Source: Nematostella vectensis
Lineage: Eukaryota; Cnidaria; Anthozoa; Actiniaria; Edwardsiidae
Assembly (NCBI RefSeq): GCF_932526225.1
Contig: NC_064041.1
Span: 14,664,951 to 14,728,950 of the forward strand
DNA length: 64,000 nt
Direction: 5' to 3'
Shown here: in pieces, positions 1 to 12,629 of the stretch
How positions within the stretch are numbered: position 1 is the first letter of the stretch
How the letters are laid out: every line of letters begins with the position of its first letter
The notes under the pieces: generated by a model
Seen by the model: the letters and a program-made list of their open reading frames with translations, nothing else
Told to the model about the DNA's origin: nothing
The model's database searches: none
Translations under genes and position numbers: made by a program

Positions 1-430
1 GGAAGGAACGAAGGAACGAAGGGACGAAGGAAGGAAGGGACGAAGGAAGGAAGGAACGAACGAACGAACGAAGGAGGGAGGGAGGGAGGGAGGGAGGGAG
101 GGAGGGAGGGAGGGAGGGAGGGAGGGAGGGAGGGAGGGAGGGAGGGAGGGAGGGAGGGAGGGAGGGAGGGAGGGAGGGAGGGAGGGAGGGAGGGAGGGAG
201 GGAGGGAGGGAGGGAGGGAGGGAGGGAGGGAGGGAGGGAGGGAGGGAGGGAGGGAGGGAGGGAGGGAGGGAGGGAGGGAGGGAGGGAGGGAGGGAGGGAG
301 GGAGGGAGGGAGGGAGGGAGGGAGGGAGGGAGGGAGGGAGGGAGGGAGGGAGGGAGGGAGGGAGGGAGGGAGGGAGGGAGGAGCGAACGAAGGAAGGAAC
401 GAAGGAACGAAGGAGGGAAGGAACGAAGGA
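1..430. repeat. Polypurine (GGGA)n / (GGAA)n microsatellite
   Basis: Almost pure GGGA repeats from about 72 to 380, flanked by GGAA and GAAC variants. It lies in the intron after exon 2 of the minus-strand apple-domain gene copy A. The same tract recurs at the matching place in copies B (13080-13410), C (33425-33485) and D (54160-54215). Apparent Pro-Ser-Phe or Lys-Glu-Gly open frames here only read the repeat. Confidence 0.97.
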
Positions 431-449
431 AGGCTAGGACATCACATAC

Positions 450-1032
450 CAAAGCGTTCCATATCACAGTAGGCCACGATTCTTCCACCAAATGGCAGTT
501 TAAAGGGATAGTACCCACTCGGAACGGATGCACGAGCAGATTTGAGGTCTGCGCATGATTGGACGCGATTCTTCGGGGGAAAAAAGAAAAAATAATGAGA
601 AATGTTCTAATGGTAAACATATTTTTGATAACAAAACATAGGTTAGAAGAGGAACAAACAACCAAACTCGTGCTTGTTGTAACAAATTTAAAACATTTTT
701 TTTAACTGTACTTTATTGTATGGTTCCACGTTTTCCATGTATTGAACTCCCCGACTTCCCGGTCCGAAGTCCGCACGATGTGTGTGCCGGTCCGCATCTT
801 TCAGCATACACATCCTGTCGTTTTTACGGAAGGCGATACTAAGGCAGAAGAACTCCGACTGACACCGTGACATGCAATCCACGACATCCCACGCCTCGCT
901 CTCGCGAATTGTGTGACCTTTCACCTCATAACCATATATGGAATACGATGACTCACATTGCTGACCGCTGACATATCGAAGACATAGTAGCCATGGTAAC
1001 AGAAAAAATGTAAAGTTTCCGATGGCTTTCAT
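450..1032 (-). CDS. Secreted PAN/apple + fibrinogen-like protein, copy A (5' part only)
   Basis: Exon 1 (712-1032, 107 codons) starts at the ATG at 1032, just before a hydrophobic signal peptide (about residues 5-23). A cysteine-rich PAN/apple module follows, with cysteines at about 27, 53, 57, 63 and 75. The donor is GTAC after 712. Exon 2 (450-570, 121 nt) follows a pyrimidine-rich acceptor and reads the SCADLKSARASVPSGYYPF segment ending in YCDM, the start of a fibrinogen-like domain. Its donor GTATGT abuts the microsatellite. Exons 3 and 4 lie beyond the left edge. PAN modules bind proteins or glycans and the product should be secreted. Codon phases match copies B-D exactly. An in-frame TTG at 1050 is not needed as a start. 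Confidence 0.8.
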
Positions 1033-2610
1033 TCCTAGCAAGGGGTACAAATATTTATGAGAAATAAATAGTTATCCTAAAATTGCATTAACGCTTTTTT
1101 TATGAAATTTATTCAAAGAACGATAACGCCATTCTTCATTAATCATTTTTGGACTTTTCTATTCTTAATTAATCATTTATGGACAATTCCTGGTGCTTGT
1201 ATTAGGCTTCCTAATTAAGTGTGCACTCTTAGACCCCATGTGCCATGACCCGCAGTGCGCCATGGGTATTAATTGATTACGTAAATAAGCGTTAAGGCGA
1301 AAAGAAAAAAACTTTTCAGTGGTAGATGTTCCATAGTTGGATACATGGATATCGAGTTGCTCCTAATAATATGCTTATGATGTCAATTAACTTATTAATG
1401 AAGAAATGATGTTTTTTGGGGGGTAAAAAAATTGCGTGCATTAACCACATGGGCCTCAGCAGGAACCTAGATAGCCTCACCGAGAATGCCATAAACAGAT
1501 GCAAGGCTTGTATTCTCTAACCAGTAGTGCAAGCCATTTGTCATTTTGCAATTTCTTATAGTCAACATTGATTGAAATAGGTGTATACAGTTAAAAGGAG
1601 AACAGAAAGTGGGATGGATTGTTTTCTATTTAAGTATTCCCAATAACTTAACAAACTAGAATGGGGAAATTGGGGGAAGTCGTGCCATAAGTTTGGTAAG
1701 GAAAAGTTTTTGAAATAAATTAAAAAAAACGATACTTTAAGTGTGTTATTTAAAAAGCATACAGACAAATACTGATTTTAGTTATGAAAGATTTAGTACA
1801 TCGAAAACTAATGTTGTAAAAGTTTCCTTTTTATAAAACGATCCTTTTCTAAGCATGATAATTATGCCAGCATTTAGCATTCTTAGAAAGTTATTTTTTT
1901 GTTCTTGGTCCTGTCTTACCTTTTGTGTTGAAACCACTGTTGATTTAATTGCGACAACCTAGCTAAATCTCGAGCCGAATTGATTTGACTAGTATTAACA
2001 TAAACATATTTTAATAAAACTTCACGGGGACTTCCTCCCTAAGACCGTGCGCTCTGCTGATTGGTTCGCTATCTCGTGACAGTATTCGCGCCAAGCATTG
2101 CTTAATGAGTAAATGCTCGAAATAGGCGCAGCAAATTCACGTTTCGAAATCAATTGTACCCTGAAACCTGACGCAATTTACTTACTTGATTCAACAATTC
2201 ATGGAACAAGAACTCTGACAACGATTCCTGGGCTTTAAAAAAGACGGTCCTTCCAATACGTTTTTCGTCTCTAGTAAAGAAAATCGATAGTGTTTCGACA
2301 TTACTTATCAAAGTATTTAACTGCTAGCAGTTCTTTCTTTGTTGAACTTCCGTGAAGGCAAAGCGGGCGTATGTCAGATTGCAGCAGTCTTCTACTCGAG
2401 ATAACAAATTAAACAATACAAAATGTTCACCCTGAATGAAATAAGAATCTGACCCAAAATATCATATCTTTTAATTTTTCTTTGGCTAAAATACGACAAA
2501 CACCTAACACCCAACAGGTTTCTTGTTTTGTTTTTTAAAAAAATCTGGAAGAAACCCTGCAAGTGCAAAGTCTCTCTGGCAAAAAAAAAATATATGTTGA
2601 AAGAGAAAAA
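1033..2610. other. Duplicated upstream region of copy A, no gene seen
   Basis: AT-rich non-coding sequence upstream of copy A. It is nearly identical to 14011-15556 (copy B) and 35556-37160 (copy C), and recognisable but diverged at about 55500-56460 (copy D). It presumably contains the promoter and 5' UTR of the apple gene. Short open frames here (for example 1562-1768) are not supported by domain or splice evidence. Confidence 0.6.
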
Positions 2611-3036
2611 CTCCCTTCTCCTTATAATGGTCCACCTATTAAAAACTCCCTTCTCCTTATAATGGCCCACCTATTAAAAACTCCCTTTTCCTTATAATGG
2701 TCCACCCCTATTAAAAATTCCCTTCTCCTTATAATGGTCCACCTATTAAAAACTCCCTTCTCCTTATAATGGCCCACCTATTAAAAACTCCCTTTTCCTT
2801 ATAATGGTCCACCCCTATTAAAAACTCCCTTCTCCTTATAACGGTCCACCCCTATTAAAAACTCCCTTCTCCTTATAATGGTCCTCCCCTATTAAAAACT
2901 CCCTTCTCCTTATAATGGTCCACCCCTATTAAAAACTCCCTTTTCCTTATAATGGTCCACCCCTATTAAAAACTCCCTTCTCCTTATAATGGTACACCCC
3001 TATTAAAAACTCCCTTCTCCTTATAATGGTCCAACA
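2611..3036. repeat. 37-bp minisatellite array 1
   Basis: About 11 tandem monomers sharing the core CTTATAATGGTCCACCCC followed by TATTAAAAACTCCCTTCT. Some monomers lack three bases in the C-run and are 34 bp. It is interrupted at 3046-3048 by transposon X and resumes at about 4886. Confidence 0.97.
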
Positions 3037-3048
3037 CTATTATAGTCA

Positions 3049-4875
3049 GGTCTCTTAGTGTTTCAATCTATACATAGCGGACAAAAGCACCAAACTTGGC
3101 AAAAAGATAGCCAAGAGGATGCTAATTAATATTGAGACCGGTGCCCACCGGTACCAATTGAGGATTTTGTGTAATAAAGGAATAAAAATTAGAAAAAAGC
3201 GTCCATCACGGGTTCCCTGTGGTGAAATTTAAAAGATCTTGTATTTCCTAAACTAAGGCGAAATATCTGATTGTTTTTTTTCGGTAGGGGAAATATGACA
3301 GTATTTGTTAATATTTCAAGATAAAACTGTCGTCTGCTGCATTAAAATGATTTATTTAAGAGAAAACGTTTTCAAAGCTAGACCCAATCGCCCTCACGGT
3401 TATCCAAGATGGCGGCTTATATTGGCACTGTATATGCTGTAAGTACCTCATAAAATCGCGTATTTTAGGTAAAAAAAGCTCTTTCTTTATGTATCAAGGA
3501 CGTACAATGTCTATAACCTACTAAATATGAAATTTTGTCTTGATGTTAAATTTATTTCTTCTAAATCTGCGATTAATCGCAATTATCGGGTATTTTGACG
3601 TTGGCTAAATAAAAAGAGGTAGAGATGGATTTAATAAGGGGGCTTTGTGAGTGTCTGTCAACTAGACACCAAAGACCAATAAGATGCTTTAGATATGCCT
3701 CCTTAATCAAAGTTATTAGGTTGTGATTCTTTTCTTGAGAATATTAGAGGATTTTGATGTTCTCAAAAGAAACATCTGTAGAAACTCTTTGTCGCGCAAA
3801 TAGCGCAAAATGGCACAGGAATTGTCACAAATTTGCGGTATTATGCTCGAGGCACTACAAAAAAAACAGCGCTCATTGCTCCCTACGTGTGCATCATAGT
3901 GATGAATCGCCGCACCAATAGAGGACTATTTTATTATCCTAAAGATGTCTTACGAAAAGGAAAGGTCTCCAGGAAGCGAGAGAGGGTGATTAAAAAAGTA
4001 CAGAGCTTTTGTCATGCTTATAGAATATATTAACAGAATATATAAGTGGAGGCTGTTGAAAATGGTACGTTCCTTTTCCTGATGTCCGAGCTCCACAATT
4101 TACATGAGACACGCTTGGGAGATTTTAGGAATGAGAAATCCCTTAACCGTTTTCTACTAAAGGACAGAGTTTTCGAGGCTTTTCCTAAAGTGCGGATCAG
4201 TGATCGGCGGACCGTTATTGTAATAAAGAGGAGAAAGTTATTCTGAAACAAACTGAAAGATACTTTTCAGAATGATGCGCGTACGCTAGCATGTGCCCAG
4301 GGTCCGCGTGGATTTCTTTTCCAAACAGAGGATTTTTCCTTTCTTTGGGACGTTTTCTTCGAGGTGCCGAAGAAACGACGGTGCTATAAACAAGTGTTCA
4401 AAAACTCTAGTGTTGACGATACTAGCGTCAACCTTAAGAGAGGACACGTTTAGCCCAAAACCTGACGTAAGACAGAATTATTCTATTATTCTAACGATCA
4501 GAAGGTTTTGAGCGCCATATCTGATATCTGTAGACGCCAGCCACCGCTGCCGATCTATATTAGTTCGATATCCTTTTTTCACAAAATGAAAATATAAATC
4601 ATGGAACGCTATTAGCTAGGGTTTTCGGCTTTATACGACCGAGTGGTTGGAAGTCAAGGGCGTCTGCCGACTCCCCCGCTTTGACCCATAACTAGCATGG
4701 GGTAGAGCGAGGCTCTCGCCTCGGAAACAATTGTGATACTTTGATTTTAAAATAACATAGGGCCGTAACGAAAAGATAAACAAATGATCCGAGTTGTCAT
4801 GGTATAATTTATCAACGCACAATAGGCTATGAAAAATCTTCCTCATCGGTAGAATATTTTTTCCTGCTGACGGGT
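3049..4875. mobile_element. TIR DNA transposon X, truncated copy
   Basis: Matches, in opposite orientation, most of the complete element at 38400-40765. Only one terminus is present, starting TAGTCAGGTCTCTTAG after a TTA flank. The other end stops about 500 bp short, near 4875, in an AATTAATAGT stretch. The short open frames (3833-4033, 4030-4251, 4046-4246, 4293-4511) show no transposase motif, so the element looks non-autonomous. The flank CCAACACTATTA is the reverse complement of the flank of the 40765 end. Confidence 0.75.
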
Positions 4876-4885
4876 CTATTAATTA

Positions 4886-7800
4886 ATAGTGGTCCACCAC
4901 TATTAAAAACTTCCTTCTCCTTATAATGGTCCACCCCTAATAAAAACTCCCTTATCCCTATAATGGTCCACCCCTATTAAAAACTCCCTTTTCCATATAA
5001 TGGTACACCTCTATTGAAAACTCCCTTCTCCTTATAATGGTCCACCATAATTAAAAACTCCCTTCTCCTTATAATGATCCACCCCTATTAAAAACTCCCT
5101 TCTCCTTATAATGGTCCACCCCTATTAAAAACTCCCTTTTCCTTATAATGGTACACCCTTATGAAAAACTCCCTTCTCCTTATAATGGTCCACCCCTATT
5201 AAAAAACTCCCTTTTCCTTATAATGGTACACCCCTATTAAAAACTCCCTTCTCCTTATAATGGTCCACCCCTCTTAAAAACTCCCATCTCCTTATAATGG
5301 TCCATCCCTATTAAAAACTCCCTTCTTCTTATAATGGTCCACCCCTATTAAAAACTCACTTCTCCTTATAATGGTCCACCTATTAAAAACTCCCTTCTCC
5401 TTATAATGGTCCACCCCTATTAAAAACTCCCTTCTCCTTATAATAGTCCACCCCTATTAAAAATTCCCTTCTCCTTATAATGGTCCACCCCTATTAAAAA
5501 CTCCCTTCTCCTTATAATGGAACACCCCTATTAAAAACTCCCTTTTCCTAATAATTGTTCAACCCTGTTAAAAACTCCCTTTTCCTTATAATGGTCCACC
5601 CCTATTAAAAACTCCCTTCTCCTTATAATTGTCCACCCCTATTAAAAACTTCCTTCTCCTTATAATGGTCCACCCCTATTAAAAACTCCCTTCTCCTTAT
5701 AATGGTCCACCCCTATTAAAAACTCCCTTTTCCTAATTATTGTCCACCCCTGTTAAAAACTCCCTTTTCCTTATCATGGTACACCCCTATTAAAAACTCC
5801 CCTCTCCTTATAATGGTCCACCCCTATTAAAAACTCCCTTTTCCTTATAATGGTACACCCCTATTAAAAACTCCCTTCTCCCTATAATGGTCCACCCCTC
5901 TTAAAAACTCCCATCTCCTTATAATGGTCCATCCCTATTAAAAACTCCCTTCTCCTTATAATGGTCCACCCCTATTAAAAACTCCCTTCTCCTTATAATG
6001 GTCCACCTATTAAAAACTCCCTATTCCTTATAATGGTCCACCCCTATTAAAAACTCCCTATTCCTTATAATTATCCACTCCTATTAAAAACTCCCTTCTC
6101 CTTATAATGGTCCACCCCTATTAAAAACTCCCTTCTCCTTATAATGGTCCACCCCTATTAAAAACTCCCTTCTCCTTATAATGATCCACCCCTATTAAAA
6201 ACTCCCTTTTCCTAATAATTGTCCAACCCTGTTAAAAACTCCCTTTTCCTTATAATGGTCAACCCTATTAAAAACTCCCTTCTCCTTATAATGGTCCACC
6301 CCTATTAAAAACTCCCTTCTCCTTATAATGGTCCACCCCTATTAAAAACTCCCTTTTAGTTATAATGGTACACCCCTATTAAAAACTCCCTTCTCCTTAT
6401 AATGGTCCACCCCTATTAAAAACTCCCTTTTCCTTATAATGTTACACCCCTATTAAAAACTCCCTTTTCCTTATAATGGTCCACCCCTATTAAAAACTTC
6501 CTTCTCCTTATAATGGTCCACCCCTATTAAAAACTCCCTTATCCCTATAATGGTCCACCCCTATTAAAAACTCCCTTTTCCATATAATGGTACACCTCTA
6601 TTAAAAACTCCCTTCTCCTTATAATGGTCCACCCCTATTAAAAACTCCCTTCTCCTTATAATGATCCACCCCTATTAAAAACTCCCTTCTCCTTATAATG
6701 GTCCACCCCTATTAAAAACTCCCTTTTCCTTATAATGTTACACCCTTATTAAAAACTCCCTTCTCCTTATAATGGTCCACCCCTATTAAAAAACTCCCTT
6801 TTCCTTATAATGGTCCACCCCTATTAAAAACTCCCTTCTCCTTATAATTGTCCACACCTATTAAAAACTCCCTTTTCCTTATAATGGTCCACCCCCATTA
6901 AAAACTCCCTTCTCCTTATAATTGTCCACCCCTATTAAAAACTTCCTTCTCCTTATAATGGTCCACCCCTATTAAAAACTCCCTTCTCCCTATAATGGTC
7001 CACCCCTCTTAAAAACTCCCATCTCCTTATAATGGTCCATCCCTATTAAAAACTCCCTTCTCCTTATAATGGTCCAACCCTATTAAAAACTCCCTATTCC
7101 TTATAATGGTCCACCACTATTAAAAACTCCCTTCTCCTTATAATTATCCACTCCTATTAAAAACTCCCTTCTCCTTATAATGGTCCACCCCTATTAAAAA
7201 CTCCCTTCTTTTTATAATGGTCCACCCCTATTAAAAACTCCCTTTTCCTAATAATTGTTCAACCCTGTTAAAAACTCCCTTTTCCTTATAATGGTCCACC
7301 CCTATTAAATACTCCCTTCTCCTTATAATTGTCCACCCCTATTAAAAACTCCCTTCTCCTTATAATGGTCCACCCCTATTAAAAACTCCCTTTTCCTAAT
7401 AATTGTTCAACCCTGTTAAAAACTCCCTTTTCCTTATAATGGTCCACCCCTATTAAAAACTCCCTTCTCCTTATAATTGTCCACCCCTATTAAAAACTTC
7501 CTTCTCCTTATAATGGTCCACCCATATTAAAAACTCCCTTCTCCCTATAATGGTCCACCCCTCTTAAAAACTCCCATCTCCTTATAATGGTCCATCCCTA
7601 TTAAAAACTCCCTTCTCCTTATAATGGTCCAACCCTATTAAAAACTCCCTTCTCCTTATAATGGAACACCCCTATTAAAAACTCCCTTCTCCTTATAATG
7701 GTCCACCTATTAAAAACTCCCTATTCCTTATAATGGTCCACCCCTATTAAAAACTCCCTTCTCCTTATAATTATCCACTCCTATTAAAAACTCCCTTCTC

Positions 7801-8083
7801 CTTATAATGGTCCACCCCTATTAAAAACTCCCTTCTCCTTATAATGGTCCACCCCTATTAAAAACTCCCTTCTCCTTATAATGGTCCACCCCTATTAAAA
7901 ACTCCCTTCTCCTTATAATGGTCCACCCCTATTAAAAACTCCCTTCTCCTTATAATGGTCCACCCCTATTAAAAACTCCCTTCTCCTTATAATGGTCCAC
8001 CCCTATTAAAAACTCCCCTCTCCTTATAATGGTCCACCCCTATTAAAAACTCCCTTCTCCTTATAATGGTCCACCCCTATTAA
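4886..8083. repeat. 37-bp minisatellite array 2
   Basis: About 86 tandem monomers of the same 37-bp unit. Variants recur in blocks: a TAATAATTGTTCAACCCTG monomer near 5545, 7248 and 7395, and a CCCATCTCC monomer near 5282, 5907, 7017 and 7572. This shows duplication of multi-monomer segments. The array abuts the 3' flank of apple gene unit B. Confidence 0.97.
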
Positions 8084-10726
8084 AATAAATCAACACTACC
8101 ATTGTGCTTGTTTTCGGTCAGAGCACGCGCATGCGCATACGTTATTCAGCACTGTCGCGGCGAACAGTATTTACGCGCATTTGTCTCGGTTCCAGTCTTC
8201 TCTCTATAGATTGGACAAGGGACCCCGCGTGGTCGGGATAGACCAAAGAGAGACGCTGTGACGTGCAGTTCTCAACACTAGAGATCGATAGTATAAGCAA
8301 ATACAAAATACTTGACTTCTTTAAAAACCCAGGGATAAACGTTTAGAGGGAAATACCCCTGGGTTTCCAAGGATGAATACTTGAACGAAACGCAAAAACA
8401 AATTACGACTGTCACTTTAAGTGCATTTTAAAATGCAAATGAAACTGGCTAATTCTAGAAGAGCTAAAATGAGCTAGTTATTGCTTAAAACAGAAACAAT
8501 TCAAAAAAGCTCACGTTTTATTGTACCCTCCTACGCAGAGCTTTTTGTGTCGCTCGTTTCTTTTTCTCTAAAGGAAAGAAGAGGGAACGAGCGACACCGA
8601 AAGCGGAAAAAAAAGGGAACGAGCGACACCAAAGGCGGAAAGAAAAGGAAACGAGCGACACCGAAAGCTCTGCGCAGGAGGATAGTTTTATTGATGCTTG
8701 GATAAAAATTCTGGAACACATTAAATATAATTTTAAATAAACATGCGCACACCCTGCGCAATCCCCTAGGCGCACTAAGGTAAGTACGTCATCTAAAGAC
8801 AACATGAACTGGCACATGATCTCCCTAACATTAACACTACATGAAGTACTGACCCACGCTGAGACACAGAGGCAAAAAAACAGCCGCCTGCTTTTGTGGG
8901 GCACCTCTTTGGAAAAAGGTCGATGCCTACACACTTTTATATTGCAACCATTTTAGATATTCTTGTCAAACGCAATAAAAAAATTGGTTAAAAGAAAAGG
9001 TTTGCAGACTGCGCGTGAACTCACGCGTCCTGGACAGTTGGGAGGTCTGTGGTGACGTCACAATTTAGAACCTTAAAGGTAGTCTGCAATTGCCTTCAGA
9101 GGCTATCGCACCCACAAAGTCCCTTGGGTATTTTTGTGGATCCCATTACTGTGTTGCGGATCACCAGGACATGGGTGGCCATAGAGAACGCGATTGGCTG
9201 GGAAAGAAAAAATACGAGACATCTTACTATTTATAGCACGATATCCTTTGATCTGGCTTATGTGGCGCGTGGGTTCTTAGGCTACGAAGGGTCTATTAAA
9301 AAGAACTTTGTTAACGAGATATTTATTTCAGTAGCAAACTAAATCCTCTCGAATCATAGCGAAACTCGAGCCATCTGGAAATTACTAAATTCTAAGGAAT
9401 TAAATAATGCAGGGAAAGCTATATTCGTCTCCTGAAAAGTTTTAGTTCGTCTTGTAAAGGGAAAGTTTTCCCTCTCCTTAACTTGTTAGTAGACTTTTGC
9501 GAATGTTAAGTTCTTCATTATGAAATGCTCCGTCTAACTTGATCGAAGAGGTTATAACGTACTGCTGTATTTGGATGAAATCCACCGTGCTCCGCATTCG
9601 TGATCATCATGACCATCAAACACTGCAAGACAAAAAGGCAATTCCGTCATCGACGGTCTGATCGGGTTTGCTGTGGTGGGTCCCAGACCCTTGGACCATC
9701 TCAGATTATATGAAATCTGGTACGACAGCGCACACGCGAGAAACTCAAGTTCCGTTCCGTTAAGCTTGAAATAATAACCATTCCACCCTGACTAATTGAT
9801 AAATATGGTAATTGATTGTGGGAAGTATATAAATGTGGAGAATGACATGGGCAAACTAATGAATCATTTTAAAGTAATTGTTGCAGACGTAATACCCCCA
9901 TAACTATAAAAGGTATGATCTTATCCCTAAGGCATCACTAAGATCACCACATTTTCACGGACAATTCTCAAATCAAACAAAGTTGATCTACATAGTTGCT
10001 CTACATATCGACAGTTTGGTTCTTTGACGTCATTAACACGCATGCGTACAGCAATCAAAACCATCCCACATGGATCTCGTCTAACGTTGTTTAGGTATCA
10101 CGAGATCAAGTACTCTGTTCTTGGCGCAGGGTCTATTCCTGCTGGTCAGGAAGCTGGCTTCTATTTGCTTCCCTTCTTGGTGGAATCTGGAAGACATGTA
10201 TCTTGGTTCTACATTTCTCTCGTGCACTGATGATGTAGAGGGAAATTTAAAAGACATTTCTAAATTTCCCTGATTATTAATACATGAGGAAAATTTAGAA
10301 GCATCTATTGTTTTCGTGGGAATTTCGCTAGTAATCATCCCTTAGAAAACAAAGCAATCCGAGTTGATCATGGTATTACTATAAAAAAAGTTCACTTTAA
10401 ATTGGGACTTTAAAAGTAAAAATACGTTGATCGATTCACTTAAAACAAATCTTTGGTTTTAATTTCCGATTTACTAAGATGTCCACAGTGGAAAGACATT
10501 GAACGGTAATTGATAACAAAGAGCGGATCTATTGCTAGAATGATCAAGATGGGTGGGTACCTCTATGGCAGCCGTTAGATATCTTGTATCCCAGAGACAC
10601 GCCTTTGCAGTTGGACTCCCACACATAAGGGTACTCGTACGAGACGGTTATTCTTGGACAGCTATAAACAACATTTTTGGAATTAGTAGGATTCTTCGAC
10701 AACTAGGAACAACATCAGTATAATTC
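8084..10726. other. Downstream part of duplicated unit B, no intact gene seen
   Basis: Non-coding, AT-rich sequence shared with 18940-20690 plus 30466-31324 (unit C) and partly with 51230-52460 (unit D). It lies downstream of, or in late introns of, the minus-strand apple gene. It includes a foldback element at 8526-8682. It also contains the uninterrupted site (9910-9915, reading AAGGTA) that corresponds to the insertion point of the virus-like element in unit C. Open frames here have no recognisable domains. Confidence 0.6.
8526..8682. mobile_element. Small foldback (MITE-like) element
   Basis: Arms CCTCCTACGCAGAGCTTT and AAAGCTCTGCGCAGGAGG are near-perfect inverted repeats. Between them lie three tandem copies of a GAACGAGCGACACC segment. 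A shorter version with two internal copies is at 19403-19527. A one-sided remnant is at 51230-51275 and a related trace is near 43285-43350. Confidence 0.65.
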
Positions 10727-10730
10727 TTAA

Positions 10731-11917
10731 CCCTATTCAGACTAGGGCTCTTTAAGCCCCCCCCCCCCTCCCCCCTCCGGGAAAATTGCTATAACTTCTG
10801 AACCATAGCAGCTAAGAGGCTAAAACTTGGTGACTTTTCCTAAAATCTATCTGCGGACGTTTTGAATGCCATTGACATGTCGAGGAGACGCTCCATGTTA
10901 CCATGGCGGCCGTTTTATCGCACATAGGTTTCCTAAAAACTTAAAAGTAGTGAATTTTTCATATTTTGGTCCTGTTTCTCAGATTTAAATGCCTGTTTTG
11001 ACTTTTGTTTACGTGACAAGTTTCACAACAGCGCTAGAATTTTTTTACCTCGGATATTTGGGGGGAGGGGTGGGTAAATTTTGCTTTGTATCTGTTGTTA
11101 AAAATGTCGCTAGATTTACTAGATGACACTTTAAAAGCTAATATTATGCATTTATCATTACTATAAGCAATGATAAATGCATGCAAATACTTTTTTCTGT
11201 AATAATTCCAGATTTTTTTTTTCTTTTGCAAAAAACCATAAGAATCCAAGAAGGCGGATCCAAGATGGCGGACCCAGGATGGTGGAAATTCTTACAAAAA
11301 AAATGATTATAAAACGTTTTTATGACCTTTTTGCATTGAAAAGCCGTTAAAAGGTTGATTTTGACATATCTGAATGATGCAAAATGATTTCAACCCGATA
11401 TCTGATAATTTGGGCAATATTTAAAAGAATAGCTAGACATCGTATTTATGACATCATTGTCATAATTGATTCTACCACACCCAAAATGGGCCGTTATGAT
11501 TATTTGCATGCTGGTGCTCATTGTCTGTTAGCTTGATGGTCATAGCCTAAGCGGTTCATGAAATACGGAGCATATCAATATTTGGGTGACTTTCATACCC
11601 ACTCGGCCGACCTCTTGGAGGCCTGGGTCTTAGGGCTTTTCAAGATCAGTGAGAAAAAAATTTGACCGAGCGGTCAAGTTTTTTTTAACAAATTTTGGCC
11701 TCGAGTCTCAAATTGACAGGAATAAGCATTTTTCACCATGTTTTCTGGAGATCCGGGAGCGGGAAAACTTTAGCTCTTCTAAATATGGGCATCAATGCCC
11801 ATATAAGGCAATACATACGAAGGACACTATATGTGGGGAATATGTTTGATATGGGGGACCCTTTCAGCCCCCCCCCCCCGGTCACAGACAGCTCAAAATA
11901 GCCCAGTCTGAATAGGG
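10731..11917. mobile_element. Non-autonomous piggyBac-like transposon, unit B
   Basis: Ends CCCTATTCAGACTAGGG and CCCAGTCTGAATAGGG form terminal inverted repeats directly flanked by TTAA on both sides (10727-10730 and 11918-11921). TTAA duplication and CCCT-type ends are characteristic of piggyBac. No transposase frame is present. Subterminal poly-C runs and the phrase AAGATGGCGG are visible. A shorter copy occupies the same place in unit C; unit D lacks it, so it inserted after D split from the B/C lineage. Confidence 0.75.
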
Positions 11918-12629
11918 TTAAACAAGTATAATTAGTATGATTCTTGGATAACTAAGAACAAGATTAGTATTGAGCTGTTTCCAGGAATCGTCTAACGGGA
12001 AAGCGGTAGACTTGGTGTCTGTAAGAAACTCGCCTTGATCCTTTGCAGGACGAGTCAAAGTTCGACGATCCAGAGGGAATCTTCAAATAAAGAAAAATAA
12101 GGTTGTTCAGGGGGGCCGTTATTCTTTGTTTGTTTGTTCGTTTGTTTGATTGTTTGTCTGTTTATGTTTTTGTTTATTTATTTGTTTGTTCGTTCGTTTG
12201 TTTGTTTGTCTGCTTGTTTTTCCTTCCTCGGTAGCACCAACCATTCTTTCATTTATTGGTGAGAGATATTCCATCTCTAATGGCGGTGAATGGAGCGTGC
12301 TAGCTACGCCCTGATTATATGTGGGGAGTACAAGAACCGGCTGTACGCGTGATTGTATTAGAGTGGATGGTGCATGTTGGGGAGGCAGTACCTATACTGA
12401 CAATAAAAGTCAGTCGCATCTAAACCGAATTTTGAAACAAAACTTCTTATCTACTCTTCCGTCGCGGAATTGCTACACAAGAATTGGATCCACCCAACCT
12501 CCTCTGCAAATAGATTATAATACCATTTTATAACTAGCTATAAATGTTGGAGTTGGTCCATTTCCATGAGTAGCCCCCTATTAGTATTCTTCACTCAATA
12601 TTCGTGGATATCAATTATTACATACTTAC
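11918..12629. other. Unit B: degraded downstream exons and intron sequence
   Basis: Minus-strand sequence downstream of exon 4 of apple gene copy B. A segment at about 12240-12420 is shared with units C (32540-32710) and D (53300-53480) and may hold a further exon. The frame following the phase-0 end of exon 4 reaches a stop within about 12 codons in copies B and D, so I could not place the exon. A TTTG-rich simple repeat lies at about 12125-12220. Confidence 0.4.

Noticed and set aside
3833..4511. Overlapping 66-73-codon frames on both strands, also found at 39325-39997
   Set aside because: They repeat because transposon X is duplicated; no transposase motif or splice evidence.
4886..8083. 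Regular 37-bp direct repeats resembling a CRISPR array
   Set aside because: Units are head-to-tail with no variable spacers, in a eukaryotic context; it is a minisatellite.
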